From positions 53,672 through 117,671 of the forward strand of contig NZ_JASHIK010000016.1 of assembly GCF_030733745.1 (NCBI RefSeq): a DNA stretch of 64,000 nt, given 5' to 3'. This document shows positions 34,243 to 43,334 of this stretch, one piece after another. Made by a program: the position numbers and the translations under genes. How positions within the stretch are numbered: position 1 is the first letter of the stretch; the number at the start of each line of letters is the position of its first letter. The notes beneath the pieces are model-generated. The model was given only the letters and a program-made list of their open reading frames with translations. It did no database searches and was not told the DNA's origin. Source of the DNA: Stappia sp. MMSF_3263. GTDB lineage: Bacteria > Pseudomonadota > Alphaproteobacteria > Rhizobiales > Stappiaceae.

Positions 34243-37200
34243 TTGACAAAATCAAAGAGGAGTAGAGCTACTTCGATCGAGCTGACTGGGGGAGCAGGGT
34301 TCACCTACGAAGACACCGTTGTTGCCTACTATCTTGTCGCCTTGCTTCGCGAAGAGAGCGCGGCATTGCAGGATGGAATCGTTCGTAGCGTAGCCGTGCA
34401 ACAGGCCGGTCACGGTTACCCGATGGATGATCTGATTGTCGAGACCGACCAATTGGGTGAGCAAGCCACCCTTGGACTACAAGTCAAAACTGGCTTTGCA
34501 ATTAGTAGTAGCGATGCACTTTTTAAAGACGTCATTGCCCGTGCATTGGAAACGCGGTCTACACCGAAATTTCAACCCGAACGAGACACATACGGTTTTG
34601 CGGCCGAGCACCTTGCCGTGCATCGACTTCGGACATTGGGACGGCTGGTCGATTGGGCGAAGTCCAGTCCCGACTGGAAGCACTTTGAAGATCGTTTCGC
34701 CGAGGATGCTTCGGCGGCGAATGACGAACGCGCTATGCGGGATGACATCACGACCATCATCAAGCCGGTTAGCACGGAAGAAGAATGGCAGTTTTACCGC
34801 CATTTGGTCGCGACCCGATTTGATGGGTTGGGACCCCAAGGCGTTACCAGAACCGACCTTATCAACCGGTTGCAGGAATTGGTCGCGAGCAACGAGGATG
34901 GGCAAGGCACACTGCTATTTGACCGGCTTTGCACAATCGTCCGTCAGGGTGCCGGCACCGCCCGGAAATGGACACGAGAGGCGCTGCTCGCTCAACTTCG
35001 GGACGTTGTCTCCTTAAAGGTTGCGCCGAACCATGCTCACGACATCGAGGTTCTGCAGGAATTCTCGACCACTGGCATTGATGCGATTTCGGACGACATC
35101 GATGGCATTCGAATCGAGCGTCCGCAAATCGAGCAGCTCATTCGCGAGCGCTTGGCGTCGGCGAAGGTGCTAAACGTCAGCGGCATGCCCGGCTGCGGCA
35201 AGTCGGCAATGCTGAAGCGAATCGCTGTCGCCGATGCCCAAAACGGGCCTATCCTCTTTCTCAAATCGGATCTGCTTGAGGGAAAAACTTGGCTGACCTT
35301 TGCTGAGGTTCTTGGACTGAAGCATCGGGCAGTGACCAGCTTGCTCGCAGAAATCGGAGCGACAGGAACACCGATCCTGTTCATCGATGGCATCGACCGA
35401 ATTCGGCCCGACCACCGCGGCATCATCAGCGACATCGTGAAAGCGATCGAGAAGAACGAAGCGCTTTCGAATTGGAAGGTTCTGGCGACATCGCGTGATC
35501 AAGGCCTCGAAGCGTATCGCACTTGGTTCCCCGTCAATTTCTACAGTGGGACGCAAATCAGTGACGTCCCGGTGTCGGCCTTCACGGACGATGAAGCGAC
35601 GATCCTTGCCGAAAAGGTACCCGCGTTGTCGCGGTTGCTGTTGGGGACACCAGCTGTCTCAGAGATCGCCCGGCGACCTTTCTTCGCCTCTGTACTGGCC
35701 GAGACGTTCGCCGACGACACTGTAACTCCTCAGACCGAAGTAGACCTCATAGCCGCCTGGTGGTCCCGTGCTGGGCACAACGCCTTTGAGGAGACGGTTC
35801 CGCAGCGCCAACGTGCCCTGGTCGATCTGGCCGAATGCGGTGTCGAGAACCTTGGAAAAGGCGTACCCGCGAGGAAGCTGAAGGAGGCAACGATCGCAAA
35901 GATCGCGGACCTGAAAACCGACCACATTGTTCGAACAGAAGATGGCGGCGCGTTCTACTCCTTCAACCATGACATCTTCTTCGAATGGGCTTTCTTCCGT
36001 CTCTTAATCGAGCTTGGAACCGACTGGCCACGAGGGCTTGAGGCCGCTGGTGAGCCGCCTTTGCTTGGCCGCGTTGTCGGGTTGCTGGCTCAAAGCGCAA
36101 TCGGCACCAAAGGAAAGTGGCTTGCAGGCTACCGCGCCCTTGAGAAAGAGCCGCTTCGATCGCAGTGGCGACGCGAATGGCTGACCGCTCCGCCGTTTTC
36201 AACAACCTTCGAGACCACCACCGACGAGTTCGGTGAACTCGTCACTGCCGATGACTACGCGCTCCTAGAAAAGCTACTCGTCTGGTTTCAGGCGGAACAC
36301 ACAGTGCCAAATCAGTATGTGCTGCAGAACCCAGCGCTCACGACCGCAGGCTACATGATCGGCATGGCAGAGTATCTGAGCTGGCCTTCGGAGTTTGGTG
36401 GTTGGCGTCGCCTCCTGAGCTGGCTGTTACCTAGAGCCCCGAACTTGCCCGCTCGGCTTTTGCCAAGCCTGCTGGAGCTCTTCGGAGTCTGGCAAAATGC
36501 GCTGGCAGACCACCGGAATCCAATTTCCGAAGCGATCGTCAACGTCTGTAGCGCATGGTTGGTCGAGCTCGAACAAGACCTCTACAGTGAGCGTTTTTCT
36601 TCTGAGCACGGACGTTGGGAAGCACTGGGAGGCGAAGCGCGGAAGAGCCTGGCGAGCGCTCTTCGAATGCTGATCATGCGGGCTGCACGCGCATATCCAG
36701 CACCAGCGATCGCTTTGTTCGACCGGGCAGTTGCGAATGATCGCATGAGGCGTGAAGCCTATAGTGAGCTGATAGCCTTCTCTCCTACCATCGTTGAGGT
36801 CTCGCCGGAGTCCATAATGGCGGTCGCCAAGGCCCAAATTATGGAAGAGCTTCCTCAGGACCGCGCAGAACGCAAAGAGCGTGAGCACGATGAATACTTG
36901 GAGAGACTACGACGCGTTCGTGAAATTCCAGAAGAAGACCGCACCGAAGCACATCGCAAGTTCCTGGATAACACGCACTTCCATGCCATAGGAATGGATC
37001 GGTACGACCTCGATGACGTCGGGATCAGTCGTCACGACAACTACTACTTTCCGGGCTCGGCCCTGCATGAACCGTTCGTCACCCTGCTTGCAAAGCGTCC
37101 AGACCTTGGCCGTGCGCTCGTCCGCGATCTGGCGAACCATGCCACTACGGGATGGCGGCAGATCCACTCCATCAACGTGCATCAGATGGGCACGCCGCTG

Positions 37201-39591
37201 CCGGTTGAAGTCGACTTGCCTTGGGGCAAGCAAACCTTCTGGGGCGATTGGCATGTCTACAACTGGTTCATGGGCCAACTCGCACCTCAGCCGTTGGAAT
37301 GTGCCTATCTCGCGTTGAGCTATTGGGCCTTCAAAGAGATCGAGGCTGGCCGGTCGACGTCTGATGTCATCCGTGAAGTTGTGGAGGGGCATGAGTGCTT
37401 GGCGACCCTCGGCCTCGCGTTGGTTCTCTCACTCGAAACATTCGAAGTGTCTGAAACCACTCTTCCGATCGCATCCTGCCAGCGCTTGTGGGAATACGAT
37501 TTGGCCCGCGTCGTGCAGTTTCCCACCCGCAACCTTGACATTTTTGGGTTCGGGTTCATGAACCGCCTGACGGGCGCAAAGGCCGAAGCGAAGGAATTTC
37601 TCGAAAACCGGGAGAGCAACAAGCGCGAAGTCAAGGAACTCGCAATGCGCTTCGCTGTCTCCAAACCCAAAGAATTGAGAGAGCGGTTCCGCGAAGCGCT
37701 TGCCCACTTCCCCGACGACCTGCCATATCAACTCGTGGAGCAGCGTTCTAATACCGCCGTTACCGCCAAGCTGAAGGAAGCAGCCGAGCGCTGGGCTCCG
37801 CTGGGTGACATTGAGAATTACCGAAAGTACGAGCAGGATGACGGCGCCACGTTCATCGGCTACGAACCGCCAAATCCGCTGACGGCTGACCAAGAAGCGC
37901 GGATGGCCGAGAGCACGACATCGCTACAGGAACACGCGGTCATCGCTTGGACAACGCAGTCACTTGCGGCCAACGCTCTTCAGCCTCAGATCGACTTGGG
38001 GCGCGCAGTAGCGTTCGCGAAAGAACGTGACGGTCGCGGCGTATTGGCTCGCCGCCGGGATGCAGAGAACCATGGATCACAGACGGTCTTGTCGGCGGTA
38101 GCTGCCGCCGTGATCCGCTTTGCTCCTTCCGAAAGCCCGCATCATGAGTGGGCGTGGTCAGTGATGGAGCGCGTCGCAAAGATGGCTGAGCCGGACAATG
38201 TACTGGGCGTCGAACGTATCCCATGGCATCCGGCGAAGCATATGGTCGTTGCTCTGTTTTATGACCGAAAGTCACAGGCACCACGCCCCAACGACGTAAA
38301 GCATCTGATTGCGATGGCGATGCATCCAAACGAAGAGGTGTCGGAGCTTGCTTTCGATGCGCTGTTCATGGACTTCGATGAACACGTCCGCTGGGTGGCC
38401 GCCCAGATGGCCATGGACCTGTGCGTCCACCACGCATTCGAAGTGGGCGATGACGGGCGACGCGATCATAGCGCTAATCAGAAGGCGCGGCGTGACAGCA
38501 AAGCTAGCGCGCTTCGCCGCCTCAAAGCGAAGAAAGCAGATCCGTTAAGGGGCGTTCCGCCCGCATGGGTTCAATCGCCTCGACGGCCCCGGTTTAACCG
38601 CAACGGTGAAATGCTTGAATGGGGCGATCCCAATCCCTGCTTCAACCCACAGCTCGCCGCCAAACTGTTTGTGAAATTTCCGATCGAGTCATGGTTCGCA
38701 AGCGCGACGTACAACCCACTCGTCGAACAATGGCTCATGCAGCTAGTGAACTGGACGGCCGAGCGGATGATGCCTTCTTGGCGGGACCAGAAAGATCGTC
38801 GACGAAACTCGTCTTCGGAGGCGGCGCATCTGACGGAATGGAACAGCGCCCTTGGACAGTTGATCGCGCGAGCCGCGCCGCTCGTATCGCTTATCTTTGC
38901 CCGCGACCGGCTTCTCGGCCCGTTCCGCACAGACGATGAACAAGGGTTGCGGGTACTCACACCCTTTGCGACGGAGGCTGTAATACGGCATGTGATCGAC
39001 GCGCAAACGGTACCGCCAAACACATTCGAATTGTTGGATGACTGCGCGGTTCGCGTGGTCCAAGACCCAACCTTCCGGCCTGACAGCTACCGAGCAGGAG
39101 AAGTCAGCGGTTGGGATATGCCAAAGCTCATAAGGGCGTTGTTGTTTGTGCCGTTAGACGAACCCGCCTCGGGTTCGTCGCGATTTGCGAACGGTGACTG
39201 GTCGCAGGTAGGCATGGTGATGCCGATCGTCACTAAGATAATCGCCAATGCGGGATGGTCTACTTTTGTCGCGCAGACCTTCATGACCCTTTGCGAGCGG
39301 GCGGACACGGCCTTTCCAGTTCGCGACTTCGCAGCGCAGGCGAACGCAATGCTGGATGCTCTGCCCAATGCTAAGGGAGCATGGTCGGGGACGACGCTGC
39401 CGGCTAGGATCGCCGCTACGGTTCAACGGCTCGCGGATGCGAACTTCCCACTGCAGCGCGACGACGCTCAAAGCCTTCTTCGAATTCTCGATGCACTGAT
39501 CGACCTCGGCGACCGCCGCAGCGCAGCCCTCGAACAGACAAGCGCATTCAAGAACGTTCAACGTCCTAATCCTAACATGGGTCTCGGCTAG
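34243..39591 (+). CDS. Cap4/DUF4297-like nuclease - STAND-type NTPase giant protein (Avs-like architecture)
   Basis: This 1,782-residue protein has a TTG start, with GAGG 10 nt upstream; no ATG fits the conserved N-terminus. Residues 14-100 look like a Cap4/DUF4297-type PD-(D/E)XK nuclease: GGAGFTYEDTV with Glu23, MDDLIVE with Asp62/63, and Gln80-x-Lys82 in GLQVKTG. The NTPase has Walker A GMPGCGKS at 314-321 and Walker B ILFIDGIDRI with Asp382, then the arginine-bearing VLATSRDQG. About 1,300 residues of predicted helices follow. The layout matches the nuclease-STAND antiphage proteins (Avs2/Avs3-like). It follows another nuclease-NTPase gene on the same strand, making an unusual tandem pair. 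The target is unknown. Confidence 0.8.
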   Translation: MTKSKRSRATSIELTGGAGFTYEDTVVAYYLVALLREESAALQDGIVRSVAVQQAGHGYPMDDLIVETDQLGEQATLGLQVKTGFAISSSDALFKDVIARALETRSTPKFQPERDTYGFAAEHLAVHRLRTLGRLVDWAKSSPDWKHFEDRFAEDASAANDERAMRDDITTIIKPVSTEEEWQFYRHLVATRFDGLGPQGVTRTDLINRLQELVASNEDGQGTLLFDRLCTIVRQGAGTARKWTREALLAQLRDVVSLKVAPNHAHDIEVLQEFSTTGIDAISDDIDGIRIERPQIEQLIRERLASAKVLNVSGMPGCGKSAMLKRIAVADAQNGPILFLKSDLLEGKTWLTFAEVLGLKHRAVTSLLAEIGATGTPILFIDGIDRIRPDHRGIISDIVKAIEKNEALSNWKVLATSRDQGLEAYRTWFPVNFYSGTQISDVPVSAFTDDEATILAEKVPALSRLLLGTPAVSEIARRPFFASVLAETFADDTVTPQTEVDLIAAWWSRAGHNAFEETVPQRQRALVDLAECGVENLGKGVPARKLKEATIAKIADLKTDHIVRTEDGGAFYSFNHDIFFEWAFFRLLIELGTDWPRGLEAAGEPPLLGRVVGLLAQSAIGTKGKWLAGYRALEKEPLRSQWRREWLTAPPFSTTFETTTDEFGELVTADDYALLEKLLVWFQAEHTVPNQYVLQNPALTTAGYMIGMAEYLSWPSEFGGWRRLLSWLLPRAPNLPARLLPSLLELFGVWQNALADHRNPISEAIVNVCSAWLVELEQDLYSERFSSEHGRWEALGGEARKSLASALRMLIMRAARAYPAPAIALFDRAVANDRMRREAYSELIAFSPTIVEVSPESIMAVAKAQIMEELPQDRAERKEREHDEYLERLRRVREIPEEDRTEAHRKFLDNTHFHAIGMDRYDLDDVGISRHDNYYFPGSALHEPFVTLLAKRPDLGRALVRDLANHATTGWRQIHSINVHQMGTPLPVEVDLPWGKQTFWGDWHVYNWFMGQLAPQPLECAYLALSYWAFKEIEAGRSTSDVIREVVEGHECLATLGLALVLSLETFEVSETTLPIASCQRLWEYDLARVVQFPTRNLDIFGFGFMNRLTGAKAEAKEFLENRESNKREVKELAMRFAVSKPKELRERFREALAHFPDDLPYQLVEQRSNTAVTAKLKEAAERWAPLGDIENYRKYEQDDGATFIGYEPPNPLTADQEARMAESTTSLQEHAVIAWTTQSLAANALQPQIDLGRAVAFAKERDGRGVLARRRDAENHGSQTVLSAVAAAVIRFAPSESPHHEWAWSVMERVAKMAEPDNVLGVERIPWHPAKHMVVALFYDRKSQAPRPNDVKHLIAMAMHPNEEVSELAFDALFMDFDEHVRWVAAQMAMDLCVHHAFEVGDDGRRDHSANQKARRDSKASALRRLKAKKADPLRGVPPAWVQSPRRPRFNRNGEMLEWGDPNPCFNPQLAAKLFVKFPIESWFASATYNPLVEQWLMQLVNWTAERMMPSWRDQKDRRRNSSSEAAHLTEWNSALGQLIARAAPLVSLIFARDRLLGPFRTDDEQGLRVLTPFATEAVIRHVIDAQTVPPNTFELLDDCAVRVVQDPTFRPDSYRAGEVSGWDMPKLIRALLFVPLDEPASGSSRFANGDWSQVGMVMPIVTKIIANAGWSTFVAQTFMTLCERADTAFPVRDFAAQANAMLDALPNAKGAWSGTTLPARIAATVQRLADANFPLQRDDAQSLLRILDALIDLGDRRSAALEQTSAFKNVQRPNPNMGLG

Positions 39592-39761
39592 CACAACTTC
39601 TCAGAAAATGCCTGCTCGCGGGAGTGTCCGCTTAGGGCCAAGAATCAGACATTAGATTAAGGGGTTGCGAACGACCGAGATGAGGGCGCAAAGCCGCCGT
39701 TTCCCGCGAGTATGGCCAAGGTCTCCTTCGCTGAAGGGCTAACCCCGTTCCGCTCAGATGA

Positions 39762-40013
39762 TCACTCGCTGTCAATCGGCCGCGCCAGCCGAACGCCTGG
39801 ACCACCGCCATTCTGTGAAATGAACTCTACGCCAGCAGCTTCAAGTGCTCTCCGAAGCGCTTCAATCGTCACCTTGTTGGCTTTCAACGGCCCAGAATTC
39901 GGCTCAAGCCGCTTAATGGTTGCGAGAGAGACCATGGACTCGGCGGCTAAAGTTTTCTGGTCCCATTGCAGCAGCGCTCTTGCCGCTCGTAACTGTTCAC
40001 TCGTGACTGTCAT
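39762..40013 (-). CDS. Small XRE-type helix-turn-helix protein
   Basis: This 83-residue protein is made almost entirely of an HTH domain (SEQLRAARALLQWDQKTLAA then ESMVSLATIKRLEPN) plus a short tail AAGVEFISQNGGGPGV typical of small plasmid/ICE XRE regulators. I start at the ATG at 40013 rather than 40031. It converges on the giant NTPase gene and is divergent from the small-gene cluster that leads to the integrase, so it probably regulates element maintenance genes. Confidence 0.8.
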   Translation of the reverse strand: MTVTSEQLRAARALLQWDQKTLAAESMVSLATIKRLEPNSGPLKANKVTIEALRRALEAAGVEFISQNGGGPGVRLARPIDSE

Positions 40014-40203
40014 ATGGACTCTGAGTATCATTTGATGCCACAGGCATTGAATCTATGGCAAAGTTCACGTAGGGTAGTCCGTGATGCCGAGTGCGTTCAC
40101 ACTGCAACTTTGCGCGCGTAACCAGCATTTAAAGCGGCCGAACGCAATGTTGACGCATCGCGATCGGCCTGACCACAACCCAAGCTGTAAGGGGGCTCGG
40201 ATC

Positions 40204-40944
40204 ATGGATGATTCGGACAATACCACGACTCTGCCTTCCGTCACCCGCAGGCGTTTGCTGACGGGGACGATAGCGACAACGGCCGCATGGCCGTTGCAGG
40301 ATGGAGCGGCGATTGCCTGCGTGCTGGCCAGTAATCCTTCCTTCGACCCGACGCTTTCGCTCTGGCGCGAGTGGAACGCCGCATATCTCCACACCGCCGC
40401 CCTGTGCCGCAAGCAGCAGCGTTTGGAAACGAAGCTGGTCGGCCGTGTCGGGTTCCCTCAAGCGCAGGTCCATCTGCCGGACGAAGACGTCACCGTCTCC
40501 TGGCTTGGGGACATCGAGGAGCTGTTGGGCGACGATCCCGCGCTGGCCGACATTCGCTCCCAGGCCGAAGCTGATCTCGCCGCCCATCAGGCGCGCTGGG
40601 CGGCGGCCGATGCTCAGATCGGCTATTCCTCCGCCAAACGGGAAGAGCAGGAGGCGTCCGACCACGAACAGGACGTGTTCGATAGCTTGACCCACACGCC
40701 CGCCACCTCGCTTTCTGGCGTGGCCGGCAAGCTTGATGCCATCCTGCACGAGGGCGAGAGCGAGGAGGACTGCTCCGAGTTTCCCTGGCCACAGGTGTGC
40801 TCGGTGCTCGTCGATGTCGTGCGCATCGGGCAGACACTGCAGCCTGATGCTTTCATGCCGGGCAGCTGTCGCAAGGGGCCGTATCAGCGCCGCCAAAGGG
40901 ACGGCGGCAGCGTTCGGGTCTGGAAGGCTCCGGACGGGAGTTGA
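40204..40944 (+). CDS. Hypothetical protein with Tat-like N-terminus
   Basis: This 246-residue protein begins at the ATG at 40204, preceded by AAGGGGG. The N-terminus contains VTRRRLLTGTIATTAAWPL, which resembles a twin-arginine signal, although the hydrophobic core is short. The rest is charged and largely helical (EADLAAHQARWAAADAQ). I recognize no family. It starts a small co-directional cluster shared in style with rhizobial plasmids and integrative elements. Confidence 0.55.
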   Translation: MDDSDNTTTLPSVTRRRLLTGTIATTAAWPLQDGAAIACVLASNPSFDPTLSLWREWNAAYLHTAALCRKQQRLETKLVGRVGFPQAQVHLPDEDVTVSWLGDIEELLGDDPALADIRSQAEADLAAHQARWAAADAQIGYSSAKREEQEASDHEQDVFDSLTHTPATSLSGVAGKLDAILHEGESEEDCSEFPWPQVCSVLVDVVRIGQTLQPDAFMPGSCRKGPYQRRQRDGGSVRVWKAPDGS

Positions 40945-40949
40945 AGGCC

Positions 40950-41174
40950 ATGGCCCGCCAAAAACTTGACGCCCTCGATGCCGAACTCACGCTCTGGGAC
41001 CTCGCCGATCCTGAGGAGGCGGCCGCGGCGGCGCGTGATCTTTATGGGCCCGCCGCAGCCACTGCCGCCGCATCGGTCGCCTTTGCCGCGCGCTATGCCA
41101 TACGGGAGGCAGACTTCCGCTTCTGGTTTGAAGTGTTCGTCAAGCTGCCTGCCGGTCATGAACGAGCTTGGTAA
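40950..41174 (+). CDS. Small hypothetical protein
   Basis: This is a 74-residue, Ala-rich, acidic protein beginning 5 nt after the previous stop, so it is probably co-translated with it. The segment LWDLADPEEAAAAARDLYG is helical. No family is recognized. Being a tight follower of the Tat-like gene is the main support. Confidence 0.5.
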   Translation: MARQKLDALDAELTLWDLADPEEAAAAARDLYGPAAATAAASVAFAARYAIREADFRFWFEVFVKLPAGHERAW

Positions 41175-41396
41175 TCGCTATGTATGCGCTCGACCTTGGT
41201 TCCCGCGTGAGGGCGAGCAGTGGCCGCTTCGCCCGTAGTGACGCGAGGAAGCGGCATTGGCGATGAGAGCTTCCCAGAACATACAACGCCCTGTGCGCCT
41301 TTATGTACCCGCCAGAACGACACGATGAAGATTCTGCTTTGAAGCCGCCGACTGCCGGTATTTCCTGCCTAAACGCACAGCGTGTTGGAGAACGGC

Positions 41397-41654
41397 ATGG
41401 AAGACGAAGCCAAGTTCGAACGGAAAGACACCGATCAGCCGGCCAACGACAATTCCGGACCGGAACATGCCAATGTCGAGGACGCAGATATCGCACCCTG
41501 GCAGCGGGTGGGCCGGGTGGTTCTGAGCGTTGCCCGACTGATCGGCCGCCAGATCGCCCGCGAGCGCTTCGAGGCCTTGCAGGTGGTAAATGACAATAGG
41601 CGCCCGGTGGAAGAGGCAGAGGGCCACGGTCGGAAGGGCAGGGAAGAAGGATAG
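41397..41654 (+). CDS. Small hypothetical protein upstream of recombinase
   Basis: This 85-residue protein begins at the ATG at 41397. The C-terminal half contains VGRVVLSVARLIGRQIARER, a segment found in small proteins that sit next to serine recombinases in alphaproteobacterial elements. The stop is 14 nt before the recombinase remnant. Function unknown. Confidence 0.5.
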   Translation: MEDEAKFERKDTDQPANDNSGPEHANVEDADIAPWQRVGRVVLSVARLIGRQIARERFEALQVVNDNRRPVEEAEGHGRKGREEG

Positions 41655-41668
41655 AGGAGAAAGCTCCA

Positions 41669-41968
41669 ATGCATCGCGCCGCATTCTACGCCCGCTACTC
41701 ATCGGGCAACCAGCGGGAAGCCTCCATCGAGGACCAGTTCCGGCTGTGCGAGGAGCATGCGGCACGCGAGGATTGGGTCCAGCATGATCCTGAGGTCGCG
41801 CGGACTACCGCTTCTGGCTTGGGGCTTCACCGGCTCGAAGCCTCTCGGCGGATAGGCAGGCGATCGGGAGCTGGACGGGCGGCGATCGAAGTTATGGACG
41901 AGGCGGCCGGCCCTGATGACGTTGATGCCTTGCACTGTGCACTAAGAGTTGGAAGGGCGAATGCGTGA
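41669..41968 (+). pseudogene. Serine recombinase (resolvase/invertase), N-terminal remnant
   Basis: The first 37 residues (AAFYARYSSGNQREASIEDQ, then FRLCEEHAAREDW) are the start of a large serine recombinase, including the catalytic Ser in ARYSS. From about 41780 the sequence no longer resembles the family and ends after 99 residues, so the catalytic domain is incomplete. It is probably an internal deletion product of a recombinase gene. Confidence 0.65.
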
Positions 41969-42225
41969 CGCAAACGTGTGAACGCTGGCCGCGTGGGTTG
42001 AGGCGGGCTTCCGCTGCAGCCTATCTCGGCATTTCGCCTTCCCAGTTCGATAAGGAGCGGGCGGCGGGACGGATTCCAGCGCCAAAGGACTTGTTTGGAG
42101 TGCAAATCTACGATCGGCACGACCTGGATGCGATTTTTGACGGTCAGTTGATCGAAGTCGGCAATGATAATGAGCTAAATGCATGGGACGCGCATTGGTT
42201 GGGCACCGCAAACCAAAATACGTGA
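41965..42225 (+). CDS. AlpA/excisionase-like HTH protein
   Basis: This is an 86-residue protein with a GTG start that overlaps the previous stop (GTGA). The segment RASAAAYLGISPSQFDKERA followed by AGRIPAPKDLFGVQIYDR is a MerR/AlpA-type winged HTH as in phage and island excisionases. It overlaps the integrase gene by 43 bases. The pairing suggests it directs excision or integrase expression. Confidence 0.7.
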   Translation: MTQTCERWPRGLRRASAAAYLGISPSQFDKERAAGRIPAPKDLFGVQIYDRHDLDAIFDGQLIEVGNDNELNAWDAHWLGTANQNT

Positions 42226-43334
42226 ATGCCTACGAAGATCGGCACGGCAAGATGCGAATCTATTTACGTCGCCCCGGTCAGCCGCAGGTGCCCTTGCCTG
42301 GCCCGCTGTACTCTGAGCCGTTCTGGATTGCCTACCACAAGGCGATGGAGGGCGGGGCGGTTGCCAAGGTTTCAGGGGCGCCGACGCGATCGGTTTCGGC
42401 GGCCATCGCGGCCTACTATGTAAGCGCAGAATTCAAGTCACTGGCATCTATTACACAATCGACGTACCGGAATACGCTGGAGCGGTTCCGGAATGACTAC
42501 GGTCACTTGCCGCTGGCCGGGATGCGGACGCAAGACGTCAATCGTGTTCTTGCCAGCATGTCGCCTGGATCGGCAGTTCATCTCCGCAAACGTCTGCATC
42601 AATTGTTTGAGTTCGCGAGAGCGGTCGGCCTCGTCACTGGCAATCCAGTTAAGGAGGCAATGCGCATCCGCAAAAAGACGGTCGGCTATCGCACGTGGAG
42701 CGAGGCTGACATTGCCTCCTTCCGTGCCCACTGGGACGAGGGGACGCCGCAGCGACTGGCCATGGAAATCCTGCTTTATACGGGGCTGCGGCGATCGGAT
42801 GCCGTGCGGATCGGCTGGCGGCATATTATCGATGACCGGATTGAGATCGTGGCCAGCAAGACCGGCGTGGACTTGAGCATTCCGATCCATGATGAGCTAT
42901 GGCGCTTCCTGAAGGAGAGGCCGCTTACCGACCCGACCTTTATCATTACTGCCTATGGCGCGCCGCGTTCCGAGAAGGCGTTTACCGGCTTCATAAGCGA
43001 GGCGGCGCGTGATGCCGGGATTGAAGCACAGGCCTCACCCCACGGCCTGCGCAAGGCCGCCTGCCGCAGGCTTGCAGACGCGGGCGCCAGCGCGCATGAG
43101 ATCATGGCCGTCACCGGCCACACTAAGATAGAGGAGATATTGACCTATACTAAGGCCGCGGAGCAAAAGCGTCTATCACAGACCGCGATGGCAAAAATGG
43201 CCGGTGCATTCGATCTCGAATTGCCTAACCCAGATGAGCGGTTAGGCAACAGTGCCGATAACGTATTGAAAAAATTTGCGCAGATAAGCGGAGTGGTACG
43301 CCCAACGGGACTCGAACCCGTGTTTCCGCCGTGA
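42183..43334 (+). CDS. int: Tyrosine recombinase (island integrase)
   Basis: This is a phage-type integrase of 383 residues. The N-terminal SAM-like core-binding domain spans about residues 70-150 (STYRNTLERFRNDYG). Catalytic residues are seen in LLYTGLRRSDAVR (Arg), SPHGLRKAACR (His and Arg), VTGHTKIEEIL (His) and YTKAAEQ (nucleophile Tyr). It drives site-specific integration into tRNA-Glu. Its last dozen codons (VVRPTGLEPVFPP) run into the tRNA gene on the opposite strand, so the gene end is formed by the attachment site itself. Confidence 0.92.
   Translation: MGRALVGHRKPKYVNAYEDRHGKMRIYLRRPGQPQVPLPGPLYSEPFWIAYHKAMEGGAVAKVSGAPTRSVSAAIAAYYVSAEFKSLASITQSTYRNTLERFRNDYGHLPLAGMRTQDVNRVLASMSPGSAVHLRKRLHQLFEFARAVGLVTGNPVKEAMRIRKKTVGYRTWSEADIASFRAHWDEGTPQRLAMEILLYTGLRRSDAVRIGWRHIIDDRIEIVASKTGVDLSIPIHDELWRFLKERPLTDPTFIITAYGAPRSEKAFTGFISEAARDAGIEAQASPHGLRKAACRRLADAGASAHEIMAVTGHTKIEEILTYTKAAEQKRLSQTAMAKMAGAFDLELPNPDERLGNSADNVLKKFAQISGVVRPTGLEPVFPP
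43293..43308. repeat. Right attachment-site repeat within tRNA-Glu 3' end
   Basis: GTGGTACGCCCAACGG is identical to 11903-11918. It covers the CCA end, the discriminator base and the 3' acceptor strand of tRNA-Glu plus part of the T stem, a usual crossover position for tyrosine integrases. Confidence 0.8.

Larger units (their letters stand above)
11903..43308. mobile_element. Genomic island integrated at tRNA-Glu (about 31.4 kb)
   Basis: A 16-bp direct repeat, GTGGTACGCCCAACGG, is present at 11903-11918 and at 43293-43308. The right copy is the 3' end (including CCA) of an intact tRNA-Glu gene, and a tyrosine integrase lies directly beside it. This is the classical arrangement of an integrative element using a tRNA 3' end as attachment site. 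The interior differs from both flanks: many IS remnants, a low-GC operon, a relaxase, and two giant NTPase genes. There is a relaxase but no type IV secretion or coupling-protein genes, so the element is at most mobilizable. Confidence 0.82.

Noticed and set aside
11903..43308. The island as a prophage
   Set aside because: No capsid, portal, terminase, tail or lysis genes are present; integrase and excisionase alone also fit a genomic island.
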